The notes under the pieces: model-generated | What the model was told of the DNA's origin: nothing | Database searches by the model: none | The model's input: only the letters and a program-made list of their open reading frames with translations | DNA from: Leptolyngbya ohadii IS1 | GTDB taxonomy: Bacteria > Cyanobacteriota > Cyanobacteriia > Elainellales > Elainellaceae | Assembly: GCF_002215035.1 (NCBI RefSeq) | Contig: NZ_NKFP01000006.1 | Span: 1,252,530 to 1,316,529 of the forward strand | DNA: 64,000 bases | Direction: 5' to 3' | Program-made: the position numbers and the translations under genes | Part shown: positions 47,620-57,105 of the stretch, in pieces | Layout of the letters: each line of letters starts with the position of its first letter | How positions within the stretch are numbered: the first letter of the stretch is position 1

Positions 47620-48117
47620 ATGTCCTACGATCTGCCGCTGTGGTCGGTGGTGGAGGGGGAAGCCACGGTTTATCAAAAGGATGCAGAGCGGTTTCACCTG
47701 CTGATGACCGAGCCGCTGGTGCAGGGAATGGATGGCTTGGAGGAAACGGGATCGGGCGATCGGACAGGGGGACAGGAAGCGGGTCAGTTCCCGATCGCCA
47801 ACCCAACGGAAGCCAACCCAACTTCTGCAACGCCTCGTCTGCTGTGGCTGGAACTCTCGCCCTACCGCGTGATTATGACCATGCAGGGAAACGGCAAATT
47901 CAGCTACCGCCACTACTGGGAACAGGGTGTTTATGGCACCAGCCGCTACTGGCTGCAAAACGATGCCGTGCTGCAAAAGCCCATCCGCCTGCGGAACTTT
48001 ACGCGCAGCCTGACCCTTTCCGGTGGAGAGGTGCCGCGCCAGCTCCGGGTGGAATATGAGCTGTGGGCAAATCAGCTGGCGATCGGGCGATATGTGCTGA
48101 ATTTAGACCTTCAGTAA
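47620..48117 (+). CDS. Conserved hypothetical protein
   Basis: A 165-residue soluble protein beginning MSYDLPLWSVVEGEATVYQ. The C-terminal half is more conserved in look: LLWLELSPYRVIMTMQGNGK, YRHYWEQGVYGTSRYWLQND and YELWANQLAIGRYVLNLDL. A Gly/Asn-rich linker (about residues 45-75) is low-complexity. The frame starts at 47581, but the inner ATG fits the folded start. Family not recognised; role unknown. Confidence 0.7.
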   Translation: MSYDLPLWSVVEGEATVYQKDAERFHLLMTEPLVQGMDGLEETGSGDRTGGQEAGQFPIANPTEANPTSATPRLLWLELSPYRVIMTMQGNGKFSYRHYWEQGVYGTSRYWLQNDAVLQKPIRLRNFTRSLTLSGGEVPRQLRVEYELWANQLAIGRYVLNLDLQ

Positions 48118-48139
48118 CACTGAACTTTACTCCTTGTTC

Positions 48140-48243
48140 CTCGTTCCGATGCTCTGCGTTGGGATGCCTGTGGGAGGCTCTGCCTCCGGGTTAGAGTTGG
48201 CGTCAGAGCCGCACCCGAGCCATATCCAGGCTGAGCCTGGACA
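48140..48243. repeat. Dispersed palindromic repeat, copy 2
   Basis: Same order of words as at 9096: GATGCTCTGCGTTGGGATGC, GGGAGGCTCTGCCTCC, GTCAGAGCCGCAC and ATCCAGGCTGAGCCTGGACA. Located between the convergent-side end of a hypothetical gene and sasA. Confidence 0.8.
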
Positions 48244-48291
48244 CCAGAGAGAGAGTACACCAGAGAGAGGGATGTGTGGCTTCTAACGAAC

Positions 48292-49509
48292 TCACGGTGA
48301 GGGAGTCAGCCGATATACGGGCAGCGTGAAGTGAAAGCAGCTTCCCTGCTCCTCGTTGGAATCCACCCAGATTTGCCCATAGTGTGCCTGCACAATTCGC
48401 CGACAGAGGGCTAAGCCGATGCCGTACCCGTCCTTGCCTTCGTCCCGCTGAAGCCGAAACCGATCCTCGAAAATGTGCTTCTGATTTTCCGGCGGAATGC
48501 CAGGACCGTTATCGCAAATGCTGACCTGAACTTTCTGTGTGGTGCGGTGCAAAATTGCAACGGAGATCGCGCCCCCTTCCGGCGTGTATTTAATTGCGTT
48601 GTCAAGCAGGTTTACCACGACCTGGCGAACTCGTTCTACATCGGCGTAAACATGGGGCAGGTCAGAGGGAATGTCGGTGGAAATTTGCTGCGATTTGGTT
48701 TCAATTCGATCGCCCAGATGCTCGATCGCCTCCTGACAGAGTTGCCCCAGATCCAGCTTTTGCGGCTGCATCCGAAATTCTGAATTGCGTTCGCGGGCTG
48801 CCTGCAAGATATCGGTGATCATCCGATCGAGTGCCTTGGTCTGAGTCCGGGCGTGGCGGATGAGCTGGGCAAACAGATCGGGATTGAGCCGAAACCCGCC
48901 GTCGGATTTGGGGGTACTGCCCATTTCCAGGGTTTCCAGGGCGATCGAGACAGCCGTCAGGGGATTTCTCAGATCGTGTGCCAGCATCGCAATTAGCTGG
49001 TCTTTGAACTGGAGCTGTGCCTGAAGCTCTTCTTTCTCGCGCTGGAGCCGGAAGATCTCATCCGAAAGTTTCAGCAGCTCCGCCGATTCCTCGATCGATC
49101 GAATTTGCTCTGCTCTATTGCTGTCCTGACCATTGCTGCCCTGACCATTGCTGTCCTGAATCTCTGCGAGCCGGGAAGCTTCCAGAAAATCATCAACCGA
49201 TCGCAGCCAGCGCGACCACCAATCTTCGATTTGGGCAACCAGATTGCTTCCCGCCAGGATTTGCTGGGGTTCTGGGTGAATCTTAATCAACGACGGGGTT
49301 GCTACCAGCTTAAAGTGTTCTGCCAGGTGCGGCTGTTCGCTGACATCGACGACCTGAAGCGTATAGGGTTCGCGGGAATGCTCAGCAGCCAGAGTCTTAA
49401 GGCAATTCCTCACCTGACGAATCCGCTCGCCGGAACTGGGACGCTTATCCACAAACAGCAAAAGCTGAAGCGGCGCTTCGGAACTGATTTGGGACGGCTG
49501 TGCCTTCAT
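48292..49509 (-). CDS. sasA: Clock-associated histidine kinase SasA
   Basis: A 405-residue cytosolic kinase that reads the KaiC rhythm and phosphorylates RpaA. The N-terminal 100 residues form a KaiB-like thioredoxin domain: [24 protein letters not shown] and [21 protein letters not shown] linker with short tandem words ([11 protein letters not shown], encoded by 15-bp repeats at 49119-49158) leads to the kinase: the phospho-His in [20 protein letters not shown], the N box [16 protein letters not shown], the G1 box [20 protein letters not shown] and the G2 box [16 protein letters not shown]. Start ATG 49509. Confidence 0.93.
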   Translation of the reverse strand: MKAQPSQISSEAPLQLLLFVDKRPSSGERIRQVRNCLKTLAAEHSREPYTLQVVDVSEQPHLAEHFKLVATPSLIKIHPEPQQILAGSNLVAQIEDWWSRWLRSVDDFLEASRLAEIQDSNGQGSNGQDSNRAEQIRSIEESAELLKLSDEIFRLQREKEELQAQLQFKDQLIAMLAHDLRNPLTAVSIALETLEMGSTPKSDGGFRLNPDLFAQLIRHARTQTKALDRMITDILQAARERNSEFRMQPQKLDLGQLCQEAIEHLGDRIETKSQQISTDIPSDLPHVYADVERVRQVVVNLLDNAIKYTPEGGAISVAILHRTTQKVQVSICDNGPGIPPENQKHIFEDRFRLQRDEGKDGYGIGLALCRRIVQAHYGQIWVDSNEEQGSCFHFTLPVYRLTPSP

Positions 49510-49915
49510 GCGAATTTCATACGGATAGACAGCAATTGCTTTAACGGGGTTCAGTTCGGTGGCGTTTCAGGTGTAATTTCAATTTACCGCGAAGGGTGCG
49601 TTCGTTTTATCACGCTTGGAAGCCCTAGTTCTATAAAATAGGCGATATTACTTTTTCGCCCCTGTAGCGATCGCTATCATCGAAGTTTACAATTCGGCTC
49701 TACAGAAGGCATTTCTGAGGTTGTCCCACTCGGTTTTTCCGGCACCTGTCTTTCTGAAGCTGTAAAGTATTGGAGCAGCCAGGGGAGGAGCATTGCTACC
49801 TTTATAGCGCTTGAAGTTTAGTACTTGAAGTTTCTATTGCTGTCCTGGTCTTTTCTGCTCCTGTACTTGTTATGAGTTTGCTCACCCATTCAGATTTTTG
49901 TGAGGTTTGGCAGAG

Positions 49916-51103
49916 ATGAAAATTCTGGTACTGGCTTGGGAGTTTCCACCGCGCATTGTGGGAGGAATTTCGCGCCATGTAGCAGAGCTGTACCCGGAAC
50001 TGGTCAAACTGGGGCATCAGATCCATCTGGTCACGGTGGAGTTTGGACAGGCTCCCCGCTACGAGGTGGTAGACGGCATTCATGTTCATCGTGTCACCGT
50101 GGGGGAAAGCCAGAACTTCTTCCAGTGGGTCGCCCTAATGAACGACAGCATGGGACATCATGGCGGCAAGCTGTTGCAGGAGGAAGGTCCGTTTGACCTG
50201 ATCCATGCCCACGACTGGCTGGTGGCAGATTCGGCGATCGCCCTGAAGCACATCTTTAAAGTGCCCCTGGTCGTCACCATTCATGCGACAGAATACGGAC
50301 GCTGGAACGGACTGCACAACGATACCCACCGCTATATCCACGGCAAGGAAGCCCATTTGATTAGCGAAGCCTGGCGAGTGGTGGTCTGCACGGAATATAT
50401 GCGGCAGGAATTGTACCGAGTGTTTCACTGCCCGCTGGACAAAATGGATGTGATCTTTAATGGCATCTGTCTGAAACGGCAGGCACCCCGGCGGGATTTT
50501 GACTACTGGCGATTTCGCCGCCGCTTTGCCGTCGATCAGGAAAAAATTGTTTACTACGTGGGGCGCATCACCTACGAGAAAGGGGTGAGCCTGATGCTGG
50601 CAGCTGCTCCGAAGGTGATTGGAGCGATGAGCGGACGGGTCAAGTTTGTCATTATTGGGGGTGGCAATACGGACAGCCTGAAGCAGCAAGCCTGGGAAAC
50701 GGGCATCTGGCACAAATGCTATTTCGCTGGATTCATGGCAGAGGACGAGCTAAATCAGTTTCGTACCATTGCCGACTGTGCCGTATTTCCCAGCCTTTAT
50801 GAGCCGTTTGGAATTGTTGCTCTGGAAAGCTTTGCGGCTCGGATTCCAGTGGTGGTTTCTAATGCAGGTGGCTTCCCCGAAGTGGTGCAGCACGGCAAAA
50901 CGGGCATGGTGACATACGCCGGAAATCCCGACTCGATCGCCTGGGGCATCCTCGAAATTCTTCAGAACTCGGAACATGCCCAGGAAATGGTAGAAAACGC
51001 CTACGCCGACCTGGATTTGCGGTTTAACTGGAGCAGAATAGCCGTCGAGACGCAGGCAGTCTATCAGCAGGTGATGCAGGAGCGATCGGCGATCGCATGG
51101 TAA
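49916..51103 (+). CDS. Family 4 glycosyltransferase, glycogen-synthase-like
   Basis: A 395-residue GT-B glycosyltransferase. The N-terminal fold has LVLAWEFPPRIVGGISRHVAEL. The donor-binding C-domain has GRITYEKGVSLMLAAAPKVI and FPSLYEPFGIVALESFAARIPVV, with the EX7E motif in EPFGIVALE. It resembles cyanobacterial glycosyltransferases near glycogen/starch synthase. Donor and acceptor unknown. A TTG at 49907 is in frame three codons upstream, but the ATG at 49916 opens the fold. Confidence 0.87.
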   Translation: MKILVLAWEFPPRIVGGISRHVAELYPELVKLGHQIHLVTVEFGQAPRYEVVDGIHVHRVTVGESQNFFQWVALMNDSMGHHGGKLLQEEGPFDLIHAHDWLVADSAIALKHIFKVPLVVTIHATEYGRWNGLHNDTHRYIHGKEAHLISEAWRVVVCTEYMRQELYRVFHCPLDKMDVIFNGICLKRQAPRRDFDYWRFRRRFAVDQEKIVYYVGRITYEKGVSLMLAAAPKVIGAMSGRVKFVIIGGGNTDSLKQQAWETGIWHKCYFAGFMAEDELNQFRTIADCAVFPSLYEPFGIVALESFAARIPVVVSNAGGFPEVVQHGKTGMVTYAGNPDSIAWGILEILQNSEHAQEMVENAYADLDLRFNWSRIAVETQAVYQQVMQERSAIAW

Positions 51104-51112
51104 TTTAGTACT

Positions 51113-52336
51113 ATGCTGCCCTCCGATCTCCTCCTCCATCGCAATAACGGCGAAGAACTCCAGCCCAAACGACTGCCGATCGATTCCCGGCATTTGGCAA
51201 TGGCGACGGATTTGATCAATGTGTTTCAGCAGGCAAAGGGCAGACCGCAAAGCGAACTCGATCGCCAGCTTCAGGAGCTTGAGGGGGAAAGCACAGACTA
51301 TCGCATTAAACGCGGTTTAGCGCATTTGCTCCGGGCGGAGGCATTCAGCAAGTTTGAAATTGTCAGTCCGCTCGATCCCCAGGCATTACGGCAGAAAGTC
51401 TTTGCCCAGTCTGCAAAATCGGCTCCCCTTCCCCAGCGGGCGGAAGAGACGCTGCAAACGATCGCTACCCAGCTCAGTCAGGAATTGGGCTACGAGGTGC
51501 TGGCAGACCAGGTGCGATCGGGCTTGTATGCCGACCTGGAGGAAAACCGAATTTTGACGCAGTTTGATCCACCGGAGCCAGAGGCTTTGCTGCATCGCTA
51601 TAACCTGTCCCAGGTGCAGGGCGTGTTCTACAAGGCAAGCCAGATTCGGATTAATGCCCACCGCAATGATCCGGGCGAATATAAGCTGCTGTTCCGCTAT
51701 CTGAAACTGTTTGGGCTGATGACCTACATCGAAGGCGATGCCGACCACGGGTTTACGATCGCGATCGATGGTCCTACCAGCCTTTTCAAGCCCAGCAACC
51801 GCTACGGACTGGATATTGCCAAGCTTATACCCGCTCTGCTGCACGTCACCAAATGGAACCTTACCGCCGATCTGGTCTTTAAGGACACCTACTCCAAACA
51901 GGAAAAACAGCGGCGCTTCACTCTCTCCGATACCTGCGGTCTGGTTAGCCACTATCCGGCGGGCAAACCCTACGACAGTATGCTGGAATTGTCCTTCGCC
52001 GATCGCTGGGATAGTCTCAAAACCGAATGGAAGCTAGAACGGGAAGTGGATCTGATTCCGATTCCGGGCAGCGTTATGATTCCTGATTTTCGCCTGGTTC
52101 ACCCAGATGGGCGATCGTTTTTGCTGGAAATTGTGGGCTACTGGCGACCGGAATACCTGCGGAAGAAGTTCTATCAGGTGCGGCAATCGGGACGGGATGA
52201 TTTGATTCTGGCAATTTCGGAGCGGCTGAATCTGGAGAAGGCAGGCGTAAAGTTCACCGATACTTCGGCGCAGTTGATCTGGTTTAAGGATAAGCTGTTG
52301 CCCAAAGCGGTTCTGTCGGTGTTGGAACGGAATTAA
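51113..52336 (+). CDS. DUF790 (Bax1-like) nuclease-like protein
   Basis: A 407-residue protein. Residues about 300-390 have the PD-(D/E)xK-like core: IPDFRLVHPDGRSFLLEIVG followed by WRPEYLRKKFYQVRQ and LILAISERL. In archaea, DUF790 proteins (Bax1) pair with XPB helicase in DNA repair. No helicase is nearby here, so a partner is elsewhere if it exists. It is 9 bp after the glycosyltransferase and could be co-transcribed. Confidence 0.78.
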   Translation: MLPSDLLLHRNNGEELQPKRLPIDSRHLAMATDLINVFQQAKGRPQSELDRQLQELEGESTDYRIKRGLAHLLRAEAFSKFEIVSPLDPQALRQKVFAQSAKSAPLPQRAEETLQTIATQLSQELGYEVLADQVRSGLYADLEENRILTQFDPPEPEALLHRYNLSQVQGVFYKASQIRINAHRNDPGEYKLLFRYLKLFGLMTYIEGDADHGFTIAIDGPTSLFKPSNRYGLDIAKLIPALLHVTKWNLTADLVFKDTYSKQEKQRRFTLSDTCGLVSHYPAGKPYDSMLELSFADRWDSLKTEWKLEREVDLIPIPGSVMIPDFRLVHPDGRSFLLEIVGYWRPEYLRKKFYQVRQSGRDDLILAISERLNLEKAGVKFTDTSAQLIWFKDKLLPKAVLSVLERN

Positions 52337-52462
52337 ACTGGAGCGAAATCAGGTTAGAACGAAATTAAGTTGTGCCAGCGATCGAAACAGGCTAAGCGGG
52401 ATGTCGTTTAGGGCGATCGTTCGAGAAAATGGCTTTAGTGCGAGCAATTTGCACGAGGAATC

Positions 52463-52501
52463 AGTACGAGAAGTTAGTACGAGAAATCAGTACGAGAAAT
52501 T
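52463..52501. repeat. 13-bp tandem repeat in a leader
   Basis: AGTACGAGAAGTT, AGTACGAGAAATC and AGTACGAGAAATT, head to tail, with a degenerate relative just upstream (AGTGCGAGCAATT at 52438). It ends 44 bp before the hydrolase start. Confidence 0.88.
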
Positions 52502-52545
52502 AATGCCAAAATTCTGGCAGAACTGGCGTTGCTCCGGAGGCGCGG

Positions 52546-53466
52546 ATGAGCGAATTTGTTGAGCCTGGGTTTTTCCTGTTTGTGCAGCATGGCTGGGCGG
52601 ACGATAATCGGACAATGCTGAAGCTGGCAAAGCGATTAGTGACGGACAATACGCCGATCGTTGCGCCGAATCTGGGCTACATTCAAACCTGGCTCAAGAT
52701 CGATCCGCTGATTAACGACGTAGAGGCGATCGCCAAAGCGCACCTTGATCCCTATCCCCATACGCCGTTTCGCATTGTCGGGCATTCGATGGGCGGACTG
52801 ATCTGGCTGGAGGTGCTGCATCGTCATCCGGAATGGTGGTCGCGGGTGCATTCGCTGGTATTGGTGGGTTCTCCGGTAGGCGGCTCCGATCTGGGACGCA
52901 TGATCGATCCCTTTAAACTGGGAATTGGGATTGCGGCGGATCTGGGCACTTCTCGCGTGCATCTGGCGGAGGCGATCGCCAAGGAAATTCCGACGCTGAT
53001 CATTGCTGGAGATGTGGGGCAGGGCAGTGATGGCACAGTGCCGATCGCCTGTATGCGGTTTGCCCACGCTCAGTATGTCTGTCTGCCAGGGGTGTCCCAT
53101 GCGGGGCTGCGAAATCATCCAGAGGTGGCGGAGGCGATTCGCGATTTTTGGGTAGATACGTCGATCGGTGAAACGATCGTGGACGATGAGATTGTCCGTC
53201 GTTTGCGAGTCACACCGGGAATAACGGACGGCAACTGGAGCAATTTTCCCAAAGCTTCGATCGTGATGAATCTGGCAAACGGCAGCACGATCCGCCTCTA
53301 CGAAGATCTGTTTGGCATCGATCATGTGTTTGTTGCCTGTCCCGAAGGGAGCTGTGTCTACGCTGGATTTGTGGGCTGGTTTCACATACAGGATTTGCTG
53401 GAGGCGCTGGAGGATATCCGCCAGGCGTATGGCGTGGGTGAGGAGGAGTATGAGCGCACCTGGTAG
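52546..53466 (+). CDS. Alpha/beta hydrolase
   Basis: A 306-residue soluble protein. FFLFVQHGWADDNRTMLKLA gives the oxyanion region. The nucleophile elbow is VGHSMGGLIWLEVLHRH (Ser near 80), and the catalytic His lies in CLPGVSHAGLRNHPEV (near residue 185). The C-terminal 100 residues (VRRLRVTPGITDGNW onwards) form an extra domain with VYAGFVGWFHIQDLLEAL that is not part of the core fold. Substrate unknown. Confidence 0.85.
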   Translation: MSEFVEPGFFLFVQHGWADDNRTMLKLAKRLVTDNTPIVAPNLGYIQTWLKIDPLINDVEAIAKAHLDPYPHTPFRIVGHSMGGLIWLEVLHRHPEWWSRVHSLVLVGSPVGGSDLGRMIDPFKLGIGIAADLGTSRVHLAEAIAKEIPTLIIAGDVGQGSDGTVPIACMRFAHAQYVCLPGVSHAGLRNHPEVAEAIRDFWVDTSIGETIVDDEIVRRLRVTPGITDGNWSNFPKASIVMNLANGSTIRLYEDLFGIDHVFVACPEGSCVYAGFVGWFHIQDLLEALEDIRQAYGVGEEEYERTW

Positions 53467-53549
53467 CCGTCAATTAGCTGTCAATTCTATAAAGCTGCTT
53501 ATCCCGTGGAGCGGAAACGCTGGAAGCAAAGTGTCAATCGGTTCTGAAG

Positions 53550-55316
53550 TCATTGAACCTGCCAGAGGGAAAGACTCATCTCCGTGGGAACAAGCTGCTG
53601 GGGTTGGTAGCGATTCTGAATGGAAACGCCTTGCTTTTGTAAGTTCTCCTGAAGTTCGATCGACGGATTAAACACAAACGCACCAGGGAAATCATCCGCC
53701 CAGGTTGGGAGAGCATCGATCGCCCCTATTCTGATTCGCACATCTGGATTTAGGAGATGACTGAGGGATAACAAATCCATTGTTTGAGAAGCTTCCGCCA
53801 AAACGAGTGGGGATTTGGTCTGGTTAACGATAGCGGCGATCGGCGGGTTACTGAGACTGCGGCTTTTGTGATAGCGGGAAGGCTGCTGAAGCTGAAACAG
53901 GCAGGAACATAGGCTGATAAAAATCAATCCAGCAAACACACCTGACCAGAAACGCCGATGCTGTTTAGGTTCTTCCCAGAATTGGGGGGCTAGGGGGGCG
54001 GATTGAGACGAGTGTGTTATCTTTTCAAACGGATTCTTGAACAAATCAGTGAACAAATCAGGAATTCGCTCGAATAACAGAAAGGCGATCGTCAGCAGAA
54101 TCCCTAGATGAACGGGCATTAAATAACGGGGTGCAGTGGAAAGCCGTCCGTTTGCGAATAGATCGAATACGATCAGCGGAATCGGTAGAGCAACGCAGAA
54201 AGTGATGAGAAATAACCAGATTTTTCGCGGCGTTTTGCGGATTAATTCCCGCAGCGCAAACCCCATCAGTCCCACTAAAGCCGTTGCTGTTGCAATTTGA
54301 GCCAGTCCCACGATCGCTGGATTCGTCACGACAGGCACGTCAAAAAACAGAACTGCCAGCGTGTACAGCCAAATCGCCACCATCGGCAGGAAACCCAGCG
54401 GCAGTCTCGTCCAGGTAGTATTGTCCTGCACAGTGTCCAGTTGAGACACAATCACCCAGATCCAGGGAGAGAACAGCAGCAGGGAAGCGATCGCCGCAAA
54501 TCCCCAATGAAATAGCTTTTGCCGCCCCCAGCAGATTGCCACATAAACCCCTTGCCCCAAGAACACAGGTAAGCTGAGCAGCGAAGTATAGAGTCCGATC
54601 GCCGCAGAAAAGGCGTAGAGTATCCAATTTCCTAACTTTTCCGTCCGAATTGCCCGCAGCAGGGAAGCTCCCATCAGCAGCAGGGACAAACTCCAAAGAC
54701 TATAGGGACGGGCTTCCTGGGCGTACGCCACAAAAAACGGCGAAACGGACAGCAGCGAAACGGCAATCAGACTGACCTGACGCGACCGCTCCACGTAGCC
54801 GCCTTCAGCGGATCGCCATAACTCTCCCCGGAATAGCTCTGAACTGAGCCAGAACATTGCAGGTAGAGACAGGAGGCTGAATAGCACGGAAAGCGATCGA
54901 ATCTGAGCAATGCTATTTCCAGTCTCATGTCCAATCTCATGTCCAAGAAACTGCATCCAGAGCCGCGCCAGCAGGAAATAAAGGGGAGCGTGTTCGGGAC
55001 TCTGCCGCAGTGCGTTGAACGTTGCAGACCAGGGAAGCGCAGGGTCAAGCGTTTGCACATCCAGCAGCTGCTGAACAGTGAGAATCTGACCTGTGGCAAA
55101 TTGCTCAGTCACTTGCGCTCTGGTGGTTCCTGCAATCCGGATCGAAGTTGCCACCTCATCGACCCAATACACCTTGTCTGCCAGATGGGTGAACCGAAGG
55201 AAGATTCCCAGCAGCAGAGGAATTACTATGAACCAGATCTGCGATCGCTTCGTGCAACCGCTATAGGCAGATCGCTTCCAAATTCCATTTCCTTTTCCAT
55301 TTCCTTTTCCATTCAT
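53550..55316 (-). CDS. Multi-pass membrane glycosyltransferase (GT39-like), paralogue B
   Basis: A 588-residue protein with about a dozen hydrophobic segments. The DE motif YWVDEVATSIRIAG after the first helix is typical of PMT/ArnT-like transferases that use polyprenyl-phosphate sugars. The start ATG 55316 overlaps the upstream TGA (ATGA), with AGGAAG upstream, so it is translated together with its neighbour. A 12-bp repeat encodes NGKGNGKGN at the start. A dispersed G-rich repeat lies inside the gene (53970-54008). It encodes residues near 440 in a loop. The acceptor is unknown. Confidence 0.85.
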   Translation of the reverse strand: MNGKGNGKGNGIWKRSAYSGCTKRSQIWFIVIPLLLGIFLRFTHLADKVYWVDEVATSIRIAGTTRAQVTEQFATGQILTVQQLLDVQTLDPALPWSATFNALRQSPEHAPLYFLLARLWMQFLGHEIGHETGNSIAQIRSLSVLFSLLSLPAMFWLSSELFRGELWRSAEGGYVERSRQVSLIAVSLLSVSPFFVAYAQEARPYSLWSLSLLLMGASLLRAIRTEKLGNWILYAFSAAIGLYTSLLSLPVFLGQGVYVAICWGRQKLFHWGFAAIASLLLFSPWIWVIVSQLDTVQDNTTWTRLPLGFLPMVAIWLYTLAVLFFDVPVVTNPAIVGLAQIATATALVGLMGFALRELIRKTPRKIWLFLITFCVALPIPLIVFDLFANGRLSTAPRYLMPVHLGILLTIAFLLFERIPDLFTDLFKNPFEKITHSSQSAPLAPQFWEEPKQHRRFWSGVFAGLIFISLCSCLFQLQQPSRYHKSRSLSNPPIAAIVNQTKSPLVLAEASQTMDLLSLSHLLNPDVRIRIGAIDALPTWADDFPGAFVFNPSIELQENLQKQGVSIQNRYQPQQLVPTEMSLSLWQVQ

Positions 55317-57037
55317 CGTGCCGCTTCCTGTTGACATAAATTCCCGTTGTGCTGCTGTTTGGCGCGATCCATGCTCCACAGCGATAAATGAATGTCCTCC
55401 GAGGTCAGGAGATCTGGCTGATAAACTTCTTGCAGCGTCAGGAGATCACTTTGTCTAAGGCGATCGATCAGTTCCAAAGGGGGATTAAACAAAAAGTTCG
55501 TATTGCAGTCATCTAACGCAATTTCTGGCTCGATCGTGGGCAGAATTTGCAGCGAAATCGTGGGGGTCAAACTGTGGCTGAGGGACAGCAGATTCATCGT
55601 ATTTGCCGCTTCACTTACAATAAACGGACGACTTGCCTGATTGATGATAGAAGCGATCGGCGGATTAAACCGATTATGTGCCTTGAGATAGTCCGGCGTT
55701 CGGTTTAGATTTCCAATACAGGACAGCAAACTCAATCCCACCAGGAATACAAGAATTCCTGCCCTGAAGAATCTGCCGAACAGAAATCTCTCTGCCCCGA
55801 ACCGCCCCTCTAACCCCCCAATTCTGGGAGGAACTGAGCCTTGACTCACTGCCAGCAAAACCACGAGCTGAAGCGGCAAAAGATATCGTGGCGTAGCGGA
55901 AGCCTGTCCCTGCGAAAGGAGATCAATTAAAAAAAGAACGATCGGAATAGGCAGTGCAAAGGTCATTAAAAATAATGGGATTGATTTGGAAGAACGGCAG
56001 ATTGAAGCAAAAGATACGCCAATCATCGCCAAAATTAACAGTGCTGTGGATGCTTTGACGATCGTTTCCAAACTCAAGGACACCGTAACCGGAAAATCAA
56101 AAAAGAGAACGACAATACTGTATAGCCAGATTGCCACCATTGCGATCGGAGATAGCGGCATCCTTGCCCAGGTCGTATTATCCTGGAGCGTTCCCCACTG
56201 CTGCACCATCACAAAAATCCACGGAAAAAACAGTAGAATTACCCCACCTGCTGCTATAAACCACTGCTGTAAAAGTTTCCGCTCCCCCTTCGCAATCAGT
56301 CCCACGTAAATACCTTGTCCAATCAGCACCAGCAAAGTCAGCACCGACGTATAAAGCCCGACCGCCGCGCAGAAAACATACAGTAGCCAATCCCTGAAAT
56401 CTTTTGTCCGAGTCGCCCGCAGCAGCGACGCACCCATGAGCAGCAGTGCTAACACCCACAGGCTATAGGGACGGGCTTCCTGAGCATATGCGACAAAATA
56501 CGGTGAAATCGACAGCAGTGAAACGGCAATCAGGCTAGCTCGACGCGATCGAACCAGTTTTCCTTTGAATAGCTTCCGATATAGCTCTGAACTGAGCCAG
56601 AACATCGCAGGCAGAGACAGAAGGCTGAACAGGACGGAAAGCGATCGAATCTGAGCAATGCCATTTCCAGTCTCATGCCCAATCTCATGTCCAAGAAACT
56701 GCACCCAGAGCCGCGCCAGCAGGAAATAAAGGGGAGCGTGTTCGGGACTCTGCCGCAGTGCGTTGAACGTTGCAGACCAGGGAAGCGCAGAGTCAAGCGT
56801 TTGGACATCCAGAAGCTGCTGAACGGAGAGAATCTGACCTGTGGCAAATTGCTCAGTCACTTGCGCTCTGGTGGTTCCGGCAATCCGGATCGAAGTTGCC
56901 ACCTCATCGACCCAGTAAACACGACCGCTCAAGTTCGCCCAGCGAAAACAAATTCCCAGCAGGATGACCAGGAACAGCCCCAGTACCCATCCGCGAGGCT
57001 TGCCCGTCTTTATGATTCCTCGCACCGGATGATCCAT
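55316..57037 (-). CDS. Multi-pass membrane glycosyltransferase (GT39-like), paralogue A
   Basis: About 574 residues, a tandem paralogue of the gene at 53550. YWVDEVATSIRIAGTTRAQV near residue 35 and SLSVLFSLLSLPAMFWLSSE are shared almost identically. The C-terminal third has diverged but keeps NPPIASIINQA and NTMNLLSLSHSL. The stop overlaps the next gene's start (ATGA). An in-frame dispersed repeat encodes PPRIGGLEGRFGAE (55796-55840). The ATG at 57037 is used; a TTG at 57055 is also in frame. Confidence 0.85.
55796..55840. repeat. Dispersed C-rich repeat inside a coding region
   Basis: GAACCGCCCCTCTAACCCCC and CAATTCTGGGAGGAACTGAGCC match the intergenic repeat at 21532-21567. It keeps the reading frame of paralogue A. 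The matching element in paralogue B lies at 53970-54008, at a different place, which implies separate insertions. Confidence 0.75.
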
Positions 57038-57105
57038 GCCTCCAATCGATCGCAACTTGCGAACCCAAGCCTACTGAGGAGGTACTTTAGCAGGTTATTG
57101 CCCGG

